Source: Montifringilla adamsi (lineage: Eukaryota > Chordata > Aves > Passeriformes > Passeridae). Taken from it: a DNA stretch of 64,000 nucleotides. Both the position numbers and the translations under genes were made by a program. A model generated the notes under the pieces. That model ran no database searches, was not told the DNA's origin, and worked only from the letters and a program-made list of their open reading frames with translations. The stretch lies in the NCBI GenBank assembly GCA_017590115.1, contig JAGGNK010008337.1:5013609-5077608 (forward strand). The letters are read 5' to 3'. Below are positions 9,716-22,129 of the stretch, piece by piece; position 1 is the first letter of the stretch, and each line of letters begins with the position of its first letter.

Positions 9716-11250
9716 GAAGCCCCCAGCCCGGGCATCCCCCGCGGCCCAGGCGGGCGGGGGCGCGCAGCGCTGCGCGGGATCCTTGCGGTGCCCGGGGCTG
9801 CTCGGGGCTCGGACGAGGCTCCCCCGAGGGGGCTCCGGCCCCGGCAGCCCCTGGCAGCCCCCGGCAGCCCCCGGGAGCCCTCCTCGGCCTCCAGGGCGGG
9901 GCTGGGTCGCGCCACGGCCCGCGGGTCGGGATTTGGGGTGGTGGAAGCTCAAGCTGAGCTTCAGGCCCCGCTCCGTTTCCTTTTCCCCCCGGTTTTCCCG
10001 GTTTTCTGCTGCGGCCGGACCTCCGGGACGCCCCGGTCCCCGCGGAGCCCGTCGGTGCCTTCCCCCCGTCCCTGTTGACTGTAGGGCTTAGGCGCAGCGC
10101 TGTGGGTTTTTCGGGGCTGCTCGAGGAGCCGCTCAAGGGGAAGCTAAGCCAATATTTACCGACCGCCAGGGCAATTCTCGGCGGGGTTCATTAAGGAGCC
10201 GGGGGGGCTGGAAGGGCTGCGGGGGGAGCCCCGGGGGGCGGCGCTGGGGCGGCGAGGCGAGGCGCGGCCCTGGGCCGCTTTCCGGGAACTTTGCGCCGGC
10301 TCCCCCGCAAATAACAACCCCCAAGCTCCCCGAAAAGCATCCCTGGAGGGGTTCCTTGCTTTCAGCGCGGGGCTGCGGTCGGTTTATTTGCCGAGGGCCG
10401 CGGGGAGGCAGCAGAGCCCCGCGGAGCCCGGCGCAGGACGGGGCGGAGGCTGCGCTGCCCCTCCGCGCCCCCGGGCACGGCAGAGAGGGGACCCCGAGGT
10501 CTCTGCGTCCCTGTCCCCAGAGACACCCCCGTCCCCAGGCCGGGATGGCCGCGCGGCGGCGCTGCTGGATAAGGGACGCGCCGTCGGGGCCGCCCCCGGG
10601 ACCCCGCGGGGAGGGGACCCTCGCAGCCGCCCGGTGACACGGAGGGGAGGGACGGGCCGCGGGAGGGATGGGACAGGCCACCCTGCCTCGCCCCGCAGCA
10701 GGAGGAGCGGCCTTAGCCCTAAACCTGGGGACATCGCTTGGAAATCCAGCTCGGAGCTCGGGGCGTGACGAGGTCTGGCCCCTGACCCTCGTGGGGGGAG
10801 GACACGGCGACAGCAGGGGCTGGTGCCAGCCCTCAAACTGCCCAAGCCCCAGAACCCCACCTTTGGGGCGAGCAGAGTGTCCCCAAACCCCGGGCAGGGT
10901 TTGGTGCTCAGCGCTCGGCCTTTCCACGCCGGAAGGACAAACAAACCCATGGCGAGGACAGCGGGGAATTCCGGACAGCTGGACAGGATGAGGCAGCGCA
11001 TCCACGGCTTCCTCCCGGCGCTCCCGCCCCACAGGGAGCCACAGGGACGGCGACAACTCCCTCCCTGCACTGGGGACACTGGGGACACTGGGGATACTGG
11101 GGACATTGCAGCCTGCACACCCGGAGGGAGCCAGGCACCTGGGCACGACAGGTGAGTGCCTCAGGACAGCCCTGTGCTTCTTCCTCACCGGGTGATGCCT
11201 CAATGAATTTTGGGTTTCATTCAGTGCTGGCGAATTTACTGCATTTTGCA
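9716..11250. other. CpG-rich intergenic DNA, no gene seen
   Basis: GC-rich single-copy DNA with frequent CpG and no recognisable protein or RNA. It contains a 9-bp minisatellite (11069-11104). The GC content falls sharply after about 11200. Confidence 0.6.
11069..11104 (+). repeat. 9-bp tandem repeat, four copies
   Basis: The unit ACTGGGGAC is repeated four times, with one C-to-T change in the third copy. Confidence 0.9.
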
Positions 11251-11360
11251 CAATGCCGTTAATTAACGGTAATTATGTAGAGAATCAGGGAATTTCTGAC
11301 GAGAGAGACACAGGAGAGACCCCTCCCTTCAGCTCCCCCACGGCCCTTGCAGGCAGCAGC

Positions 11361-11438
11361 CTTCCTCTCTCCCTCTTCCCCTTTTTCTCTCTCTCCCTCT
11401 CCCCTTCCCTCCCTCTTTCCCTCTCTCCCTCTCTCCTG
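11361..11438 (+). repeat. CT-rich polypyrimidine tract
   Basis: About 78 bp of almost pure C and T, with CTCTCC-type repeats and one interrupting G at the end. The Arg/Glu/Gly-rich minus-strand frame over it is an artefact. Confidence 0.9.
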
Positions 11439-14400
11439 CCCATGACTGGTGAATGTTGTCCCCACCTCCTCTCCCTCCCCAATATTTAAATAACCAGCAG
11501 ACTCAGAGAACCTGGGATGCCTCAGGTGCAAAGGACAATCACCTGATCGAGGGAAAAAAAATAAATAAAGAGGATTTAAGGCTGCAGAGTGGTTGGGTGC
11601 AGCATCCTTCCCTTCCACAGGCCCCACAAGTCTCACCAGACACAAAATTCAAAGTTTGTCTGAAGATATTTTATTGGGCCATACAAAAGTTTGGGCAGTT
11701 TCAGCGGGGTTCATGCCCCTGAGTTCCACTGTCATACCTGGGATTAAACCACCAGGAGTCACAGCCATGCTCTCAACACAAAACACCCCAGATCTGCTGG
11801 GAAAACCCAAGAGCTCAGACAAACCTTCCTGGGATTGTTCCAGGTCCACTTGGACAAACAGAGTGCCTCGATCCTGCCTCGGGATCTGCTGCTTTCTGTG
11901 GGATTCAGCCCCAGTTCAGGGAGAAAATTCTCCATGAGATAAAAACTGCAAGAAATAAATTGTGTCAAATCATGCTGCCGCTGCCTCAGATCGGGGCTGG
12001 CCAAGCAGGCTCAGCTATTTCAGGAAAAAAAAAAAAAACAACAGGTTTAAGAAGTGGTTGTGTCTTTGGGTGTGCAGGGATGGAGCTGCTCCTCCCCACC
12101 ACCTGTGGATGCACCACTCCTGGCTCCTACACACACATCCTGCAGGGAAGAGGTGTCTGAAGGAAAAGAGTTCAGCTCTGGTTGTTCATGAGTCTAAATA
12201 AAACATCCCTGGAAGATTTCCCCCATTACTTCCCAGCTGCTATCCAGACATCATTTTTCCCTTCTTCAGTTAGAGTTGTCCCACAAAAAGTCACTGACTC
12301 CTAAAAGAGATGAAAGCACTACACAGGATTCTTAACCCAAAATCTGGCCAAGCAATTCAGCCTCAACAAACTTTGGGTAGAAATGGCCATAAATCCCTCA
12401 TATCCTGGGGGATGTGTCTCCATCCTTTGCCCCCCACGGAGGAGCTCTTGGCACCACATCCCATGGGTAACACAGTTTCCCACCCCTCCTAGGTGCAGGT
12501 GCTCCCCCGGGGTGCAGCAGCTCAGGCCGTGCGTGGCTGAAGGCTTTGCTCATCCTCTTCCTCCTCTTTATGCTCCCCTTGCCACTCCAGAGGCTTGGGA
12601 AGGGCTGCAGCTCTCCTTCCACAGCCTGCACACAGCAGGAGCATTATTCATTCCCAGAGTGTGGCAGGGATCAGCCTGAAACATTTCAGAGGGAGCTGCA
12701 GGGAAGTGACCCCTGAGTCCTTCTGCCAGGTGTTTTCCCAAAACCCCACAGCAGTCCCATGAAAGTGGTTTTGGAGCCCTTTGGCTGAGGCAGGTGTAAG
12801 GCAGAGCCCATGGGGACTAAACCAGTGACTCCTAGGCCAGCCTTGTCCTGCTCCAGGAGCCAGAGGAGACGCCGCCCCACACATATCCAGAGGGGCTTGG
12901 AATTCCCCCAGCAGGGAGAGAGGCCCTGGCTGGGCATCAGACCCATCACAGGTGGGGAAGGGAAGGGATCAGCGGTGATTTTGGGCACAAATCCAGACCC
13001 AGAGGCCGCCACCCCAGCCCTCCTTTGTGCACCCAGGGGGTGATGTTGGGAATTCTCTACCACCCACTCCACCCTCACGGACCCTTGGCCCCACTGGCGC
13101 TCGTCCATCGTGGCCATCCCAATCTGTCTGCGCTTCTCTGCACCAGATCCATGGATTTCCACACCCAAGGGAAATGCTGGCAGTGCCAGGCTCCTCATCA
13201 AGCTCCTCCTGCCACATTGCAGCCAGGATGGAAACTCCTTATGCGATCCTAAATATCCAAAATGCCCAAAGACAAAGGCCTTTAAGGGCAAAAGTCCCTC
13301 CTGGCTCAGGGGATGCTTTTTAAGCTATGGATAAATGCAGGACTTGCCTTTGATGTCGCTCTCAGAGTTAGGGAACAGCTGGATGAAAACCCACGACAAA
13401 AGGGAATGCAGCGTTGTCATTAGCGGTGACTTGGGGTGGCAGCTGTTTGCTGTGGGTCTCAGGCAGCTCCTTGATTGGTCCCTCTCGAGTGAGGCCACTT
13501 AAAACTCCATATTACACGGAAAAAAAGGCAATGGAAACATCCCCAGCTTTGTGTATTTCAGTTCTCTCAAGGGTTTCTGAATGAGGCGAAAATAAAACAC
13601 CCCAGAGCCATCAAAGAGCAAACCGAGCTGATTGTGGTGAGGAGGGAGGGAGAGGAGGAGAAATGGTCACTCAGTGTGCACCCAATTCCTTCCTGGAGCA
13701 TCCCAGAGCATCCCACACCCAGGAAATCCAACCTCCCTTCCCACACAAAGTCTTGGGGAAATTAAATAATACATTGTGTGTTTATTGTGCAATAAACAGA
13801 TTGCACAATGTGTCTAAAAAGTCAGAGGAATGGAAACTTTGGAAGTCACTTTGCCCTGGTGGAGTCCATTCAGGATAAATTTTTATAAATTTTTATTCTC
13901 CTCCCTTCTCCTTGAACCCAGCGTTTGCAAATAATCAACAAACAATGAACGCCTGATTATGGAAGAGCAGCCCCAGTGCTGTGTGGTCCTGCTTGACAGA
14001 AACCCACCCAAAATTTGGCCTGTCCAAATTCCCTCTGGAACACACCAGGGGCTCGCAGCTGGGCCACACAGCCACAACACCAAAACGTCACCTCCAGTGC
14101 CAGCAAAGATGTCCAGCAGGGATTTGGTGGTGGTGTGGCAGTGGGGGACCGGCTCTGGGAAAACCTCTATGACATCCAGCTCCGTCTGTCCTGGTTTGTG
14201 TGGCTGCCCAGCGACACCAGCTCACCTCGTTTGCCTTTGGGAGATTTTGACTTTGGAAAATGTGTTTTTTTCCCCCTGGATCTCCCAGCACCTGTAAAGG
14301 GATAAATCAACTCATCGCCATGCCCGAAGCCATCTGGCCGGGCACAGCATTGGGGTTTTACCACTGGCATGAAGAAAACAACAAACAAGCCCACATTTTC

Positions 14401-14579
14401 CAAGTGGCTGTTGCCATTGTGCCAGGATTCAAACAGGAATCCGGGAGCAATCCCTGTTTAGCCTCACCCCGTTGTTCCAAAGCCAGGCTCTGTTCACACC
14501 CCGAGGCAGGTGAGGGCAGGGAACAGCACCTCCCTGGGTTTGGGGTTTTCCTGCTCCACGGGGGAGCTGAAAAGCTTCG

Positions 14580-14880
14580 CTGTTCCTGCTCCCTAATTGA
14601 CGATAACCATCGATTATCAGACAGGGAGAATTCCACGTGTCCTTCCAGCAGCTCCTGCCCCTGGTCACCAGCAGGGACACTGGGGACCTCTTCAGTGTCC
14701 CATGCAAACAGCATTTTACGCCCCTAAATACTCAAGTCTCTACTTTCTGCAGCTTGATTTTAAAGGCAAACAGCAGCTTTTCTCCTCGCCATCAATAATT
14801 CATGGACCACTCCAGATAGCCATCAAATATGTAATCAAATTAAGTTAACGTGTCTTGAGGTTTGCAACCCAAGGTTTCCT
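14580..14880. promoter_or_regulatory. Candidate regulatory island with ATCGATTA and GTTAAC motifs
   Basis: The segment has TTGACGATAACCATCGATTA near 14596 (CUT/ONECUT-like), ATCAATAATTCATGG near 14791, and CAAATTAAGTTAACG near 14835 (HNF1-like half-site). It is AT-rich and repeat-free in a GC-richer setting. An enhancer role is inferred only from motif density and position. Confidence 0.2.
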
Positions 14881-16724
14881 GCCTCAGCCCACAGGATGCC
14901 TGCCTCTGTTTGGGTTGCCACTTAATCACCGCACAATATTTGTTTTGGCTCGGCTGTATGTGAGGAGAGATTTATTCCATCCCATCTGGCCGCAGCCTGG
15001 GAGTCAGCAGGGGGAAAAGCTGCCCTTAACTCCTCCCCTGGCTGCCTTAGGGACCTTTGGGAAGGAACACCACAGCGGAGCAGCTAAAAACATTCCAGCT
15101 ACCTGCTTGGACACATTGTTTATCCATACCGTCAGTTTTTAAGGAATAACTCCCACCACTCCAGGCTCCTTCCACCTCCTGAGCTGCCCACGCAGCTCTC
15201 AGAGGTAATTGCACTCAGAGCAATCCCAGCTCTGCCTGTGCCCCTTGAAACCCCCCAAAATAACGACAAGGGTTTAATCAGCATTTATTTGGGATGATTT
15301 CAGCATTGCTCAGCACAGCTCCCGGGGAACTGGAGAGGAACAAGGAGCCCATTGTGCCTCGTGTGCCACACTCGAAGCCCATCAAAGCAAGCGCCAGCCT
15401 GGAAGAGCCTTGACTTGAGATCCACTGGAAAAAGTCCCAGTGACTTCAGGAGACTTTGAATCAGGTGCTCCAAGGAGGAGAAGCCACGCTGGTGGCGACA
15501 GGCTCCGTGTTCATTGCCATTTGGAGATAGAACAAGAAGTTCTGAGAAGCCACAGAGGCAATAAAACAGAAAATAACAACAATAAACCTCGACAGCATTA
15601 TCTGTAATTGAGTATGGAACGACTGGAGAGAGCACTAAGTGCTTCCCAGATCTGCCCTGAAAACTTTGGGATTAGGGAGGGTGAGGGCAGAGAACTCACA
15701 CACAGAGCTGAGTTCGCCACAGCCTGGGCACAAAGCAGCTCCCTGGGAGGGAAAAATGGGATCAGGGAGATCATCAGCCCAGCCCCACCGGCTGGGTGAG
15801 GCACAGGGGAGGAACCGGTCCCAAAACAACAAAAAAGCAGCAGGGCAGGCACCCCAGTGCATCCTTCCGAGGGAGCAGCTCCTTCCTCAGGCAGCTTTGC
15901 ATCCAGAAAACGGCCTGGGAAACCTCTTATCCTTGGAATGCTTGCGTGGGGGCTCCAGCCAGGACCTGGGGGGGAAGAAGAGACAATTTCAGCTGTTATT
16001 CCAAAGGAGGGAAAGCAGTGCCGGCAGGAGAGGATCCACTGAGCAGCGGTGTCACGGGAGGAGCAGTTTTAGAGCGGCATCTGAGGCACCGGGGTTTGTG
16101 TTTCTGAAAATTCCTGGCACCCACTGTGCAACAAAAGTCAGTCCACGAGACCATTCCCAGGCTCTGAGCAGAAAGGATCTTAATTGCCACAGACAGACTT
16201 TTCCCTCCCATCCCTGGATCTGCACTCGGTGGTTCTGCGCTCGGGAAATTGCCGCTCTCTCCTGATTAAGTGCTTAATTGTGACCAGAGCTTCCTCAAGT
16301 GTTTCCAGCCCTGAGCTGAAGTCCCACTTCAAACACGTGCTGTTATTGACTTCCTTATCAATTCCCTCCCCGGGAATCCCTTCCAAAGGGTGCCTGAGGG
16401 GCCCTGGGCGCATCCCTGTGCTGCAGGGAGCTGGGTGCACCGAGAGACGGAGAGCACCTCTCGACTTGGGCTCCAGCAAGATGTTTTCCTTCAAGGAAAA
16501 CCCAGGCAAAACCAAAATAATTTAACCATGATTTTTGCTGGTGTCCATCCCTGGGAATGCTCGAGGCCAGGTTTTGAGAACCTTCATTCTACTTGAGGTA
16601 GTTCCCACCCGTGAACTCTCCAGGATCACCCACAGCTCCACAAAAAGTTTCTGGCCACCAGGAAAAGCTGAGGTTAAAATCCCCGGAGGCCTCGCAACGG
16701 TGACACCAGCCCCAGCTCAGAGCT

Positions 16725-16985
16725 GCTTAATGGTTAATGGAATAATATTTCCATCCGTTGTAGATGAGAAAAGATAATTACTTTCGGGGTTTAAGAACCA
16801 AATGTGTTGATCCAAATGTAATCTCAGTGTTTTAGCATCTGATTATTACATCAGAAACACAAATGTCAACGGGCCGCAGCAACCGAGTTGTCAGAAGGGG
16901 GGAAAGGGAGATGTGTGACTTAAATCACACACCAGGGGAAAGACGCTACCAAGGGACTTTTAACTCGAGTTAATTAAAAACACTC
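16725..16985. promoter_or_regulatory. Candidate regulatory island rich in TAATTA/TTAAT cores
   Basis: The segment contains TTAATGGTTAATGG, AGATAATTAC, GATTATTACATC and GAGTTAATTAAAA. These are homeodomain-type TAAT cores, with undepleted CpG between them and no simple repeats. It is a plausible enhancer of NKX2-2 or NKX2-4, but no direct evidence exists. Confidence 0.25.
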
Positions 16986-17383
16986 TACTTCCCCGAAGCA
17001 TTTTGGGAGCTGGGAGCTCATGTTTTCCCTCAGTGATCCTTCTGCTACACCCAGAACAAGGGACAACCAGAGGGGACAACTGTGGGTCATCCCCTGCTCA
17101 CCCAAAGCAGGGATACAAATCCCAGACAGCTCATTCCTCGCAGGAAGGAATGGCTGCAGCAATGTTATACACTGAGGGTGCTTTGGTGCTTCCATCCCGG
17201 ATCTTTTTTCTGGAATTCATCCTGTCACCTCCACGGGCCTAGCTGGGTCTTTTCTTCCTTACTTTCCCAAACCTGCTCTGCTGAACCCAGAGAACACGGG
17301 AGAGGTTTCCTTTCCAACCCAAACCACCCCAAAACCTGCAGCAGCAGCAGCTCATCCCTGAGGCAGCTGAGACAGGAGATGAC

Positions 17384-17434
17384 AGGAATCCCTGTTCTCC
17401 AGGAATTCCTGTTCTCCAGGAATTCCTGTTCTCC
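17384..17434 (+). repeat. 17-bp tandem repeat, three copies
   Basis: The unit AGGAATTCCTGTTCTCC occurs three times head to tail; the first copy has one difference. Confidence 0.95.
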
Positions 17435-18092
17435 CTATCCCAAAAGCATCCAGCACACACAGGGATGTGCACACGAGCGTGCTGCTGAGAACCGACTGGA
17501 ATCATGGCGCTTTTCTGCTGAACAAAGCCCTTGCCTTGATTTCTCAGCCAAGTTCAAGTTCCCAGCAGGCTGCTCGTCCCCCACCCTGTCCCTGAAGCAC
17601 CCAGTGCTGTACGGAATTTTATTAAATTGCCAGCACGGGCGGCCGTTCAAAGTTTCTGTGGCTTGATGTGATCGATGGCAGCAACACACGGGAAGAAAGG
17701 GAGGGGGAGGGGGGCACCCCTGTTCGTTAAAGCTTTTTCTTTTCCCTTTTGAATAAAATGTCAACTCCATTATATAGATGTCAACTCCATTACTGCAACA
17801 CTCCTGTGGCAGCCTCAACATGGAACTATCTGTTAATAAAACAACTTTCTCGCAGGGGGAGCAGAGGGCAAGTTACCTGCTGGAGGTTCCAATCTGGTTA
17901 AGAAAATTCCTGTTTATCCCTGCAGGCACAAACACCATTTCCATTATCCTGGTTTCCTCCTCGTCTTTGTCGGCCCCAAAGTAAAAACCTGCTCTTGTAT
18001 CCTGATGAGCCTGCGGTGGTCACGGACCTTTCCTCGTTAGAGAAGGTGGAAAATGGGGAGAGCGGCGCCTGGTGTGCTGGAAAAAAAATCTG

Positions 18093-18165
18093 GGTTAGAA
18101 TCGTGGAATAGTCTGGGATTGAAGGCGCCTGAAAGGTCCCCTTGTTCCAGCAGCAGCCGAGGTGG
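18093..18165 (-). mobile_element. CR1 LINE 3' fragment, reverse orientation
   Basis: The plus strand shows a degenerate form of the familiar complement of the CR1 3' end: TTAGAATCGTGGAATAGTCT, then a GGGATTGAAGG..CCTGAAAGGTC block. Only about 70 bp is recognisable. CR1 tails of this kind mark bird and reptile genomes. It is an old, dead copy. Confidence 0.65.
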
Positions 18166-18574
18166 GAAAAACAGAGAAGCAGCTTCCCAGGAGTCCTGCT
18201 CCAGGGGGATGTGCTGCCAAGCCCTCTGAGGGGGTTTGGGGACAGGTGCCCCCCAAATTAACAAGATCTGCCCACAGGCAGAAGGTACCACAAGCACCAC
18301 CCCAAAAGCACTTTCAGAGAAGCCCCTGGAGGGGTTTGGCACCTTTGTGTAGCTGGGAAATCAGGATACACTTGGGAAGAGAATTTGGGAGTGTGAAACT
18401 GAGGGCTCCCACCCCTCCACAGCTCTTTTGGAATATAAATTCCATTTTTAAACAACCAGGAAGGCGGGGAAGCCCCTCAGCCTTGCCAGGCACGGGTTGT
18501 GAGAGGCCAGGGCTCCTCCCTCGCTCTCAGGTTCGCTGGCTGCACACAGCCCCACGCAGACAAAGATGAGAACG

Positions 18575-18960
18575 TATTTAGAAAAGAATAAAGAAACCCA
18601 TTCCGCGACGGGAGTTGTTTAGATAATTGATTTCCCTTGGACTTACAAGCGCTAAATAACAGCCAGCGAGCCACATCTCCCAGATAACCTTTTCCTTGAA
18701 ATCTCTCTTCCAAAGGATTGGCCTTTGACAGAGGCGTCTCTGGGAGTGCAGCTCCGGCAGGCTCTGAGGCAGCTCGTAGGTAGGACCTTGCTGAGAGAAG
18801 GCTGTGACGATTCCTCAAGCAATTATTTTTTCCCCGGTATCCTTTGCATAGAGAGAGCTAATTAACTGCCTGCCAGGTTCTGCAGATCCAGGGCGCGGAA
18901 CGAAGCAGCACAAATGTCATAATTAATTAGCAGTTTAACGCCAGAATGAACACGGCAAAG
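18575..18960. promoter_or_regulatory. Candidate enhancer with octamer-like and paired TAATTA sites
   Basis: Notable motifs are AGATAATTGATTT near 18621, CCTTTGCATAG near 18840 (POU octamer-like), AGCTAATTAACTG near 18856, and CATAATTAATTAGCAG near 18918. CpG-containing unique sequence surrounds them. The density of POU- and homeodomain-type sites is the highest I see between the two homeobox genes. Function is inferred only. Confidence 0.3.
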
Positions 18961-19040
18961 GTGCCCTGTCAATATTCCGGCTCTGGCTGGGGAGTATTCC
19001 ATGTGCCAGGCACTGGGGCAGACACAGCCTGGACAGCAGG

Positions 19041-19232
19041 GGGAATTTCTTCATGGAAAGGGTGGTTGGGCATTGGAAGTGCCCAGGGAGGTTTGGAGTG
19101 GCCATCCTTGGAGTGTCCAAGGAAGCACTGGAGGTGGCACTCAGCGCTCCAGGCTGGGGACAAGGAGGGTGTCAGGCACAGCTGGGACTGATGGGCTGGG
19201 AGGGATTTTCCAGCCTCAGTGGTTCTGTGATC
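19041..19232 (+). mobile_element. CR1 LINE 3' fragment, forward orientation
   Basis: About 190 bp reads as the CR1 3' region: GGGAATTTCTTCATGGAAAG, GTGGTTGGGCATTGGAAG, GCCCAGGGAGGTTTGGAGT, the GGCACTCAG block, the TGATGGGCTGGGAGGGATT block, and an end at GGTTCTGTGATCAC. It is truncated at the 5' end, as nearly all CR1 copies are, and carries no usable ORF. Confidence 0.85.
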
Positions 19233-19234
19233 AC

Positions 19235-22000
19235 ACCACACAGCCCCAAAATGTTGGAAGCTCAGCTGGAATCACTGATAAACAAGAAATAACCTGTCAT
19301 GTTCCCCTGTGGAGCTGGGCAGGGACAGCCCATGCCAGGCTGGGATTGTCCCTGTCCCACCACAGGGCACACCCAGCACCCAGCCCTGTTGTCCCAGGGA
19401 CAACATCCATCCAACCTCTCCCTCATCCACCAGGACCTTTTGTTTCCCTGTTTCTAGTGAGAATGACCCTGCCAGTGGCCACCAGGTTGCTCCCAGCCCC
19501 TCTCCCAGCCCACGTTGCAGTGGGGACAGGGATGTGTTTGGCACAGAGACATAAAGCTGTCACACAGACCCGAAGCTGTCACACAGACCCGAAGCTGTCA
19601 CACGCCTCCCATGAGCAGCAATTCCTTCCCCAGGGATGGAAGAGGGGCTCAGCAGCATGGAGCTACCAGCTTCTCCCTGGACCAAGGCTGACAGAGCAGG
19701 GGTTAGACCCGGAGTAAAGACCCCCACCAGACTTGCCACGACAAATAAAACCCAATCAATCAGAATCAAGGCTGGCTCCTGGCAAGAGCCAAAACGCAAG
19801 AACTCCCTGAGAAAAGTCTCAGCCCTACCCTTGCTCCCTGAGCAGATGTTCCCAGTGCTGCTGGGCACTTGGGAGTGTATCCCACACACCTGGAGCCCAG
19901 CAGGGGACAGCTCCCCACGGGACACCTCAAATCCTAATCTTGCGAGGTCCACAGCCCTGAAAGTAAAAACCCCAGGACTCGGGCATGATTCCCAGGGGCT
20001 CCAGAGCAGGGCAGATTCCTGCAGGAAAATAAAAGGGAGGACTTACAGGCATCCATGTCTCCTTCCATCCTCGGCTCCCTCAGCTCCACTCCCTTCCCCA
20101 TCCACTGTGGGAGATCTTCAGGGGGACGAAGCCCCTGAGCCCTGCATCCATTTGGGATGATCCTGCTGCCAGTGCCGGGCTGTGCCAGGCAGGGAAAGCA
20201 GCGCTGAGCCCGGTTTGGGTTATTGAAATGCCACTCCTGCCTTGCAGAGCCAACTCCATGGTGACAAACAGCGCTGGGGAGCCGTGACACCGGCGGGTCA
20301 GAGCCGGCACGGCAGCACCGGCAGGGAACAATGAGACGGAGCAGGAAGCCGGGCTGTGGGAAAAAGGATGGCCTTGAGGAGGAGAAAACGCACGGCACGC
20401 AGGAGAAGGTCCTTAACTTCAGTTTCCTCTTTTTTTAACCTAATGAAGTCTTTTATTAACCCCATCTGGAAGAGGCCAGCACCTCTCCAACATCTGCTCG
20501 GGGGCTTTGTTCAAGTGTGAAACTTCTCCGCTGTTTTTCCTAGCGTGGCTTATTCCAGCACTTCAACAATGGGATGTTTCCAGGGATTTCTGTCCCCCCC
20601 AAAGTGCTGACTCCTGCAAGTGAGAGCCCCAAAACAGTGACTGGGTAATGTCCATCAGTCATGAGGGACCGTGCACCGCAGAGTTCCACGCGGGAATGCT
20701 GCTCCTCGTGATGGAGCAGTGGGTTCCCAAAGCTGGGAAGGCATCAGCAGGGCACTCATCCTGCCACTGCCTCCCACAGCCCAGAGGGAATTTCCCTGTG
20801 GAACAGCTTTGGATCCAGGCAAAGGTGGCTACAGCAGCAGGGATTTCTGTGGAGGAAGCGTGGGAGACCTCTCCCACCACCAGGTGCTCGTTTGAGAGCA
20901 GAACTCGTCTCCTTGGGGGCCACATCCTTCACAAATCCAGTTGAACAGACTCCTCCTGGCCCTGTCTTGTCCTGCGCTGTTATTCCCAGCTCCAGCCATT
21001 CCCCATCCAGGATCTGGATCACTTCCACACCAGGCTGTCCCACAAACCCCAAGATACTGCCCTGCAGCCTCCCTGGATCCCTCAATGGGATTTAAAAGAT
21101 GCCTGTGTGGTGTTTCCCAGCCCTGCATGGTCTGGAGCTGCTGGCAGCACCCAACAGGGCCAGGAGGAGTCGATATCCAACCATGGAGAATCCAGCAGCA
21201 TGAAGGATCCAGCAGCACAAGGGGCACAGGGGCCCTTGGCCAGGTCCTGGTGACCCCACAGCAGGAGTGGCTGTCACACCTCAGCTCCCACAGGTTTGTC
21301 CCAGGTTTATCCTACCTCTGCCATGTCTGGGCTCCAGCTCCTTCTGCTCCAGTGACAGAGAGCAAGCCCTGAAGCTGCTCCTTAGTTGCCAGTGGCAGGG
21401 GGATAAATATCCCAAAATCCAGTTGATCCCCATTTCACACCCACAGCTGCACCACTGGACCATCTTCCCCGGCTCTCCACATCCCTGGGAAACGACACAT
21501 TCCCTATTCCCCTGCAGGTGCTGCACCCATCAGACACAATCCTACTCCTTAAGGTTGCACAGAAAAGAGGGATGGATTTTTCCACCAAAAGAGGGAATTT
21601 CTCCCCACTTTGATGTTCCAGGGCTCCGAGTCACTATGGTTACTCTAACTGTAAAAGAAATATTGCTCTGATTTTAGAATTTGTGGATATTATCCTTCAG
21701 AAAGTCTCTCTACTTCATGACTTCCTCACACTGTATCTAAACCCAACCCAAATGGAGGTTTTTCCATCTTTTTACTTTCCCCTCTCCCAAGAAAACCCAT
21801 GTGCTTGTCTGGGGGTTTGTGCGGATCCAGCTCCATCAGGAAGTGAACTTCCCGGCTGGACACAGGCAGCCTCTGGCTCCTTCGCCCTCCCTGCCAGCAC
21901 AAGGATCTCTCCTGGGATAAAGTTCATCCCAAGTCCCCAGCAGCAGCACAGTGTCCTGGACACACACTGAACCCACCTGCCACGGAGCATGGGAATGCTG
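19235..22000. other. Intergenic DNA, no gene seen
   Basis: Moderately GC-rich unique DNA with frequent CAGGGA/CCAG-type words but no recognisable gene. It holds one 19-bp tandem repeat (19554-19604). Parts of 21060-21250 resemble degraded CR1, but not clearly enough to annotate. Confidence 0.55.
19554..19604 (+). repeat. 19-bp tandem repeat, about 2.7 copies
   Basis: The unit AAGCTGTCACACAGACCCG is repeated head to tail with perfect identity until the last partial copy. Confidence 0.95.
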
Positions 22001-22002
22001 GA

Positions 22003-22128
22003 TAGCCCTGGAAGTGCTCCAGGCCAGGCTGCACGGGACCCTGGCAGCCTAATCTGGGGCTGCCATCCCTGCCCACTGCAGGGAGCTTGGAGCAGGATGG
22101 TCCTTCCAGTCCCCTCCATCCCAAACCA
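22003..22128 (+). mobile_element. CR1 LINE 3' fragment, forward orientation
   Basis: The order of blocks matches a CR1 tail: CCCTGGAAGTGCTCCAGGCC, AGGCTGCACGGGACCCTGG, CATCCCTGCCCACTGCAGGG, GAGCAGGATGGTCCTTCCAG, and CCATCCCAAACCA. It is diverged and 5'-truncated. Confidence 0.75.
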
Positions 22129-22129
22129 G

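Larger units (their letters stand above)
11251..18090. other. NKX2-2/NKX2-4 intergenic DNA, no gene seen
   Basis: This is mostly unique sequence of moderate GC. Within it are a CT-rich tract (11361-11438), a 17-bp triple repeat (17384-17434) and AT-richer islands that look like candidate enhancers (about 13330-13640, 14580-14880 and 16725-16985). All open frames here lack domains and codon structure. I see no tRNA, rRNA or coding exon. Confidence 0.6.

Noticed and set aside
8819..10136. Minus-strand frames of 260-377 codons
   Set aside because: They cross the polypurine tract and poly-A, giving meaningless Phe/Ser/Leu runs followed by GC-rich Pro/Arg/Gly sequence; no splice signals or homology.
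21060..21250. Another CR1 fragment
   Set aside because: A few words resemble CR1, but block order is not preserved well enough to support the call.
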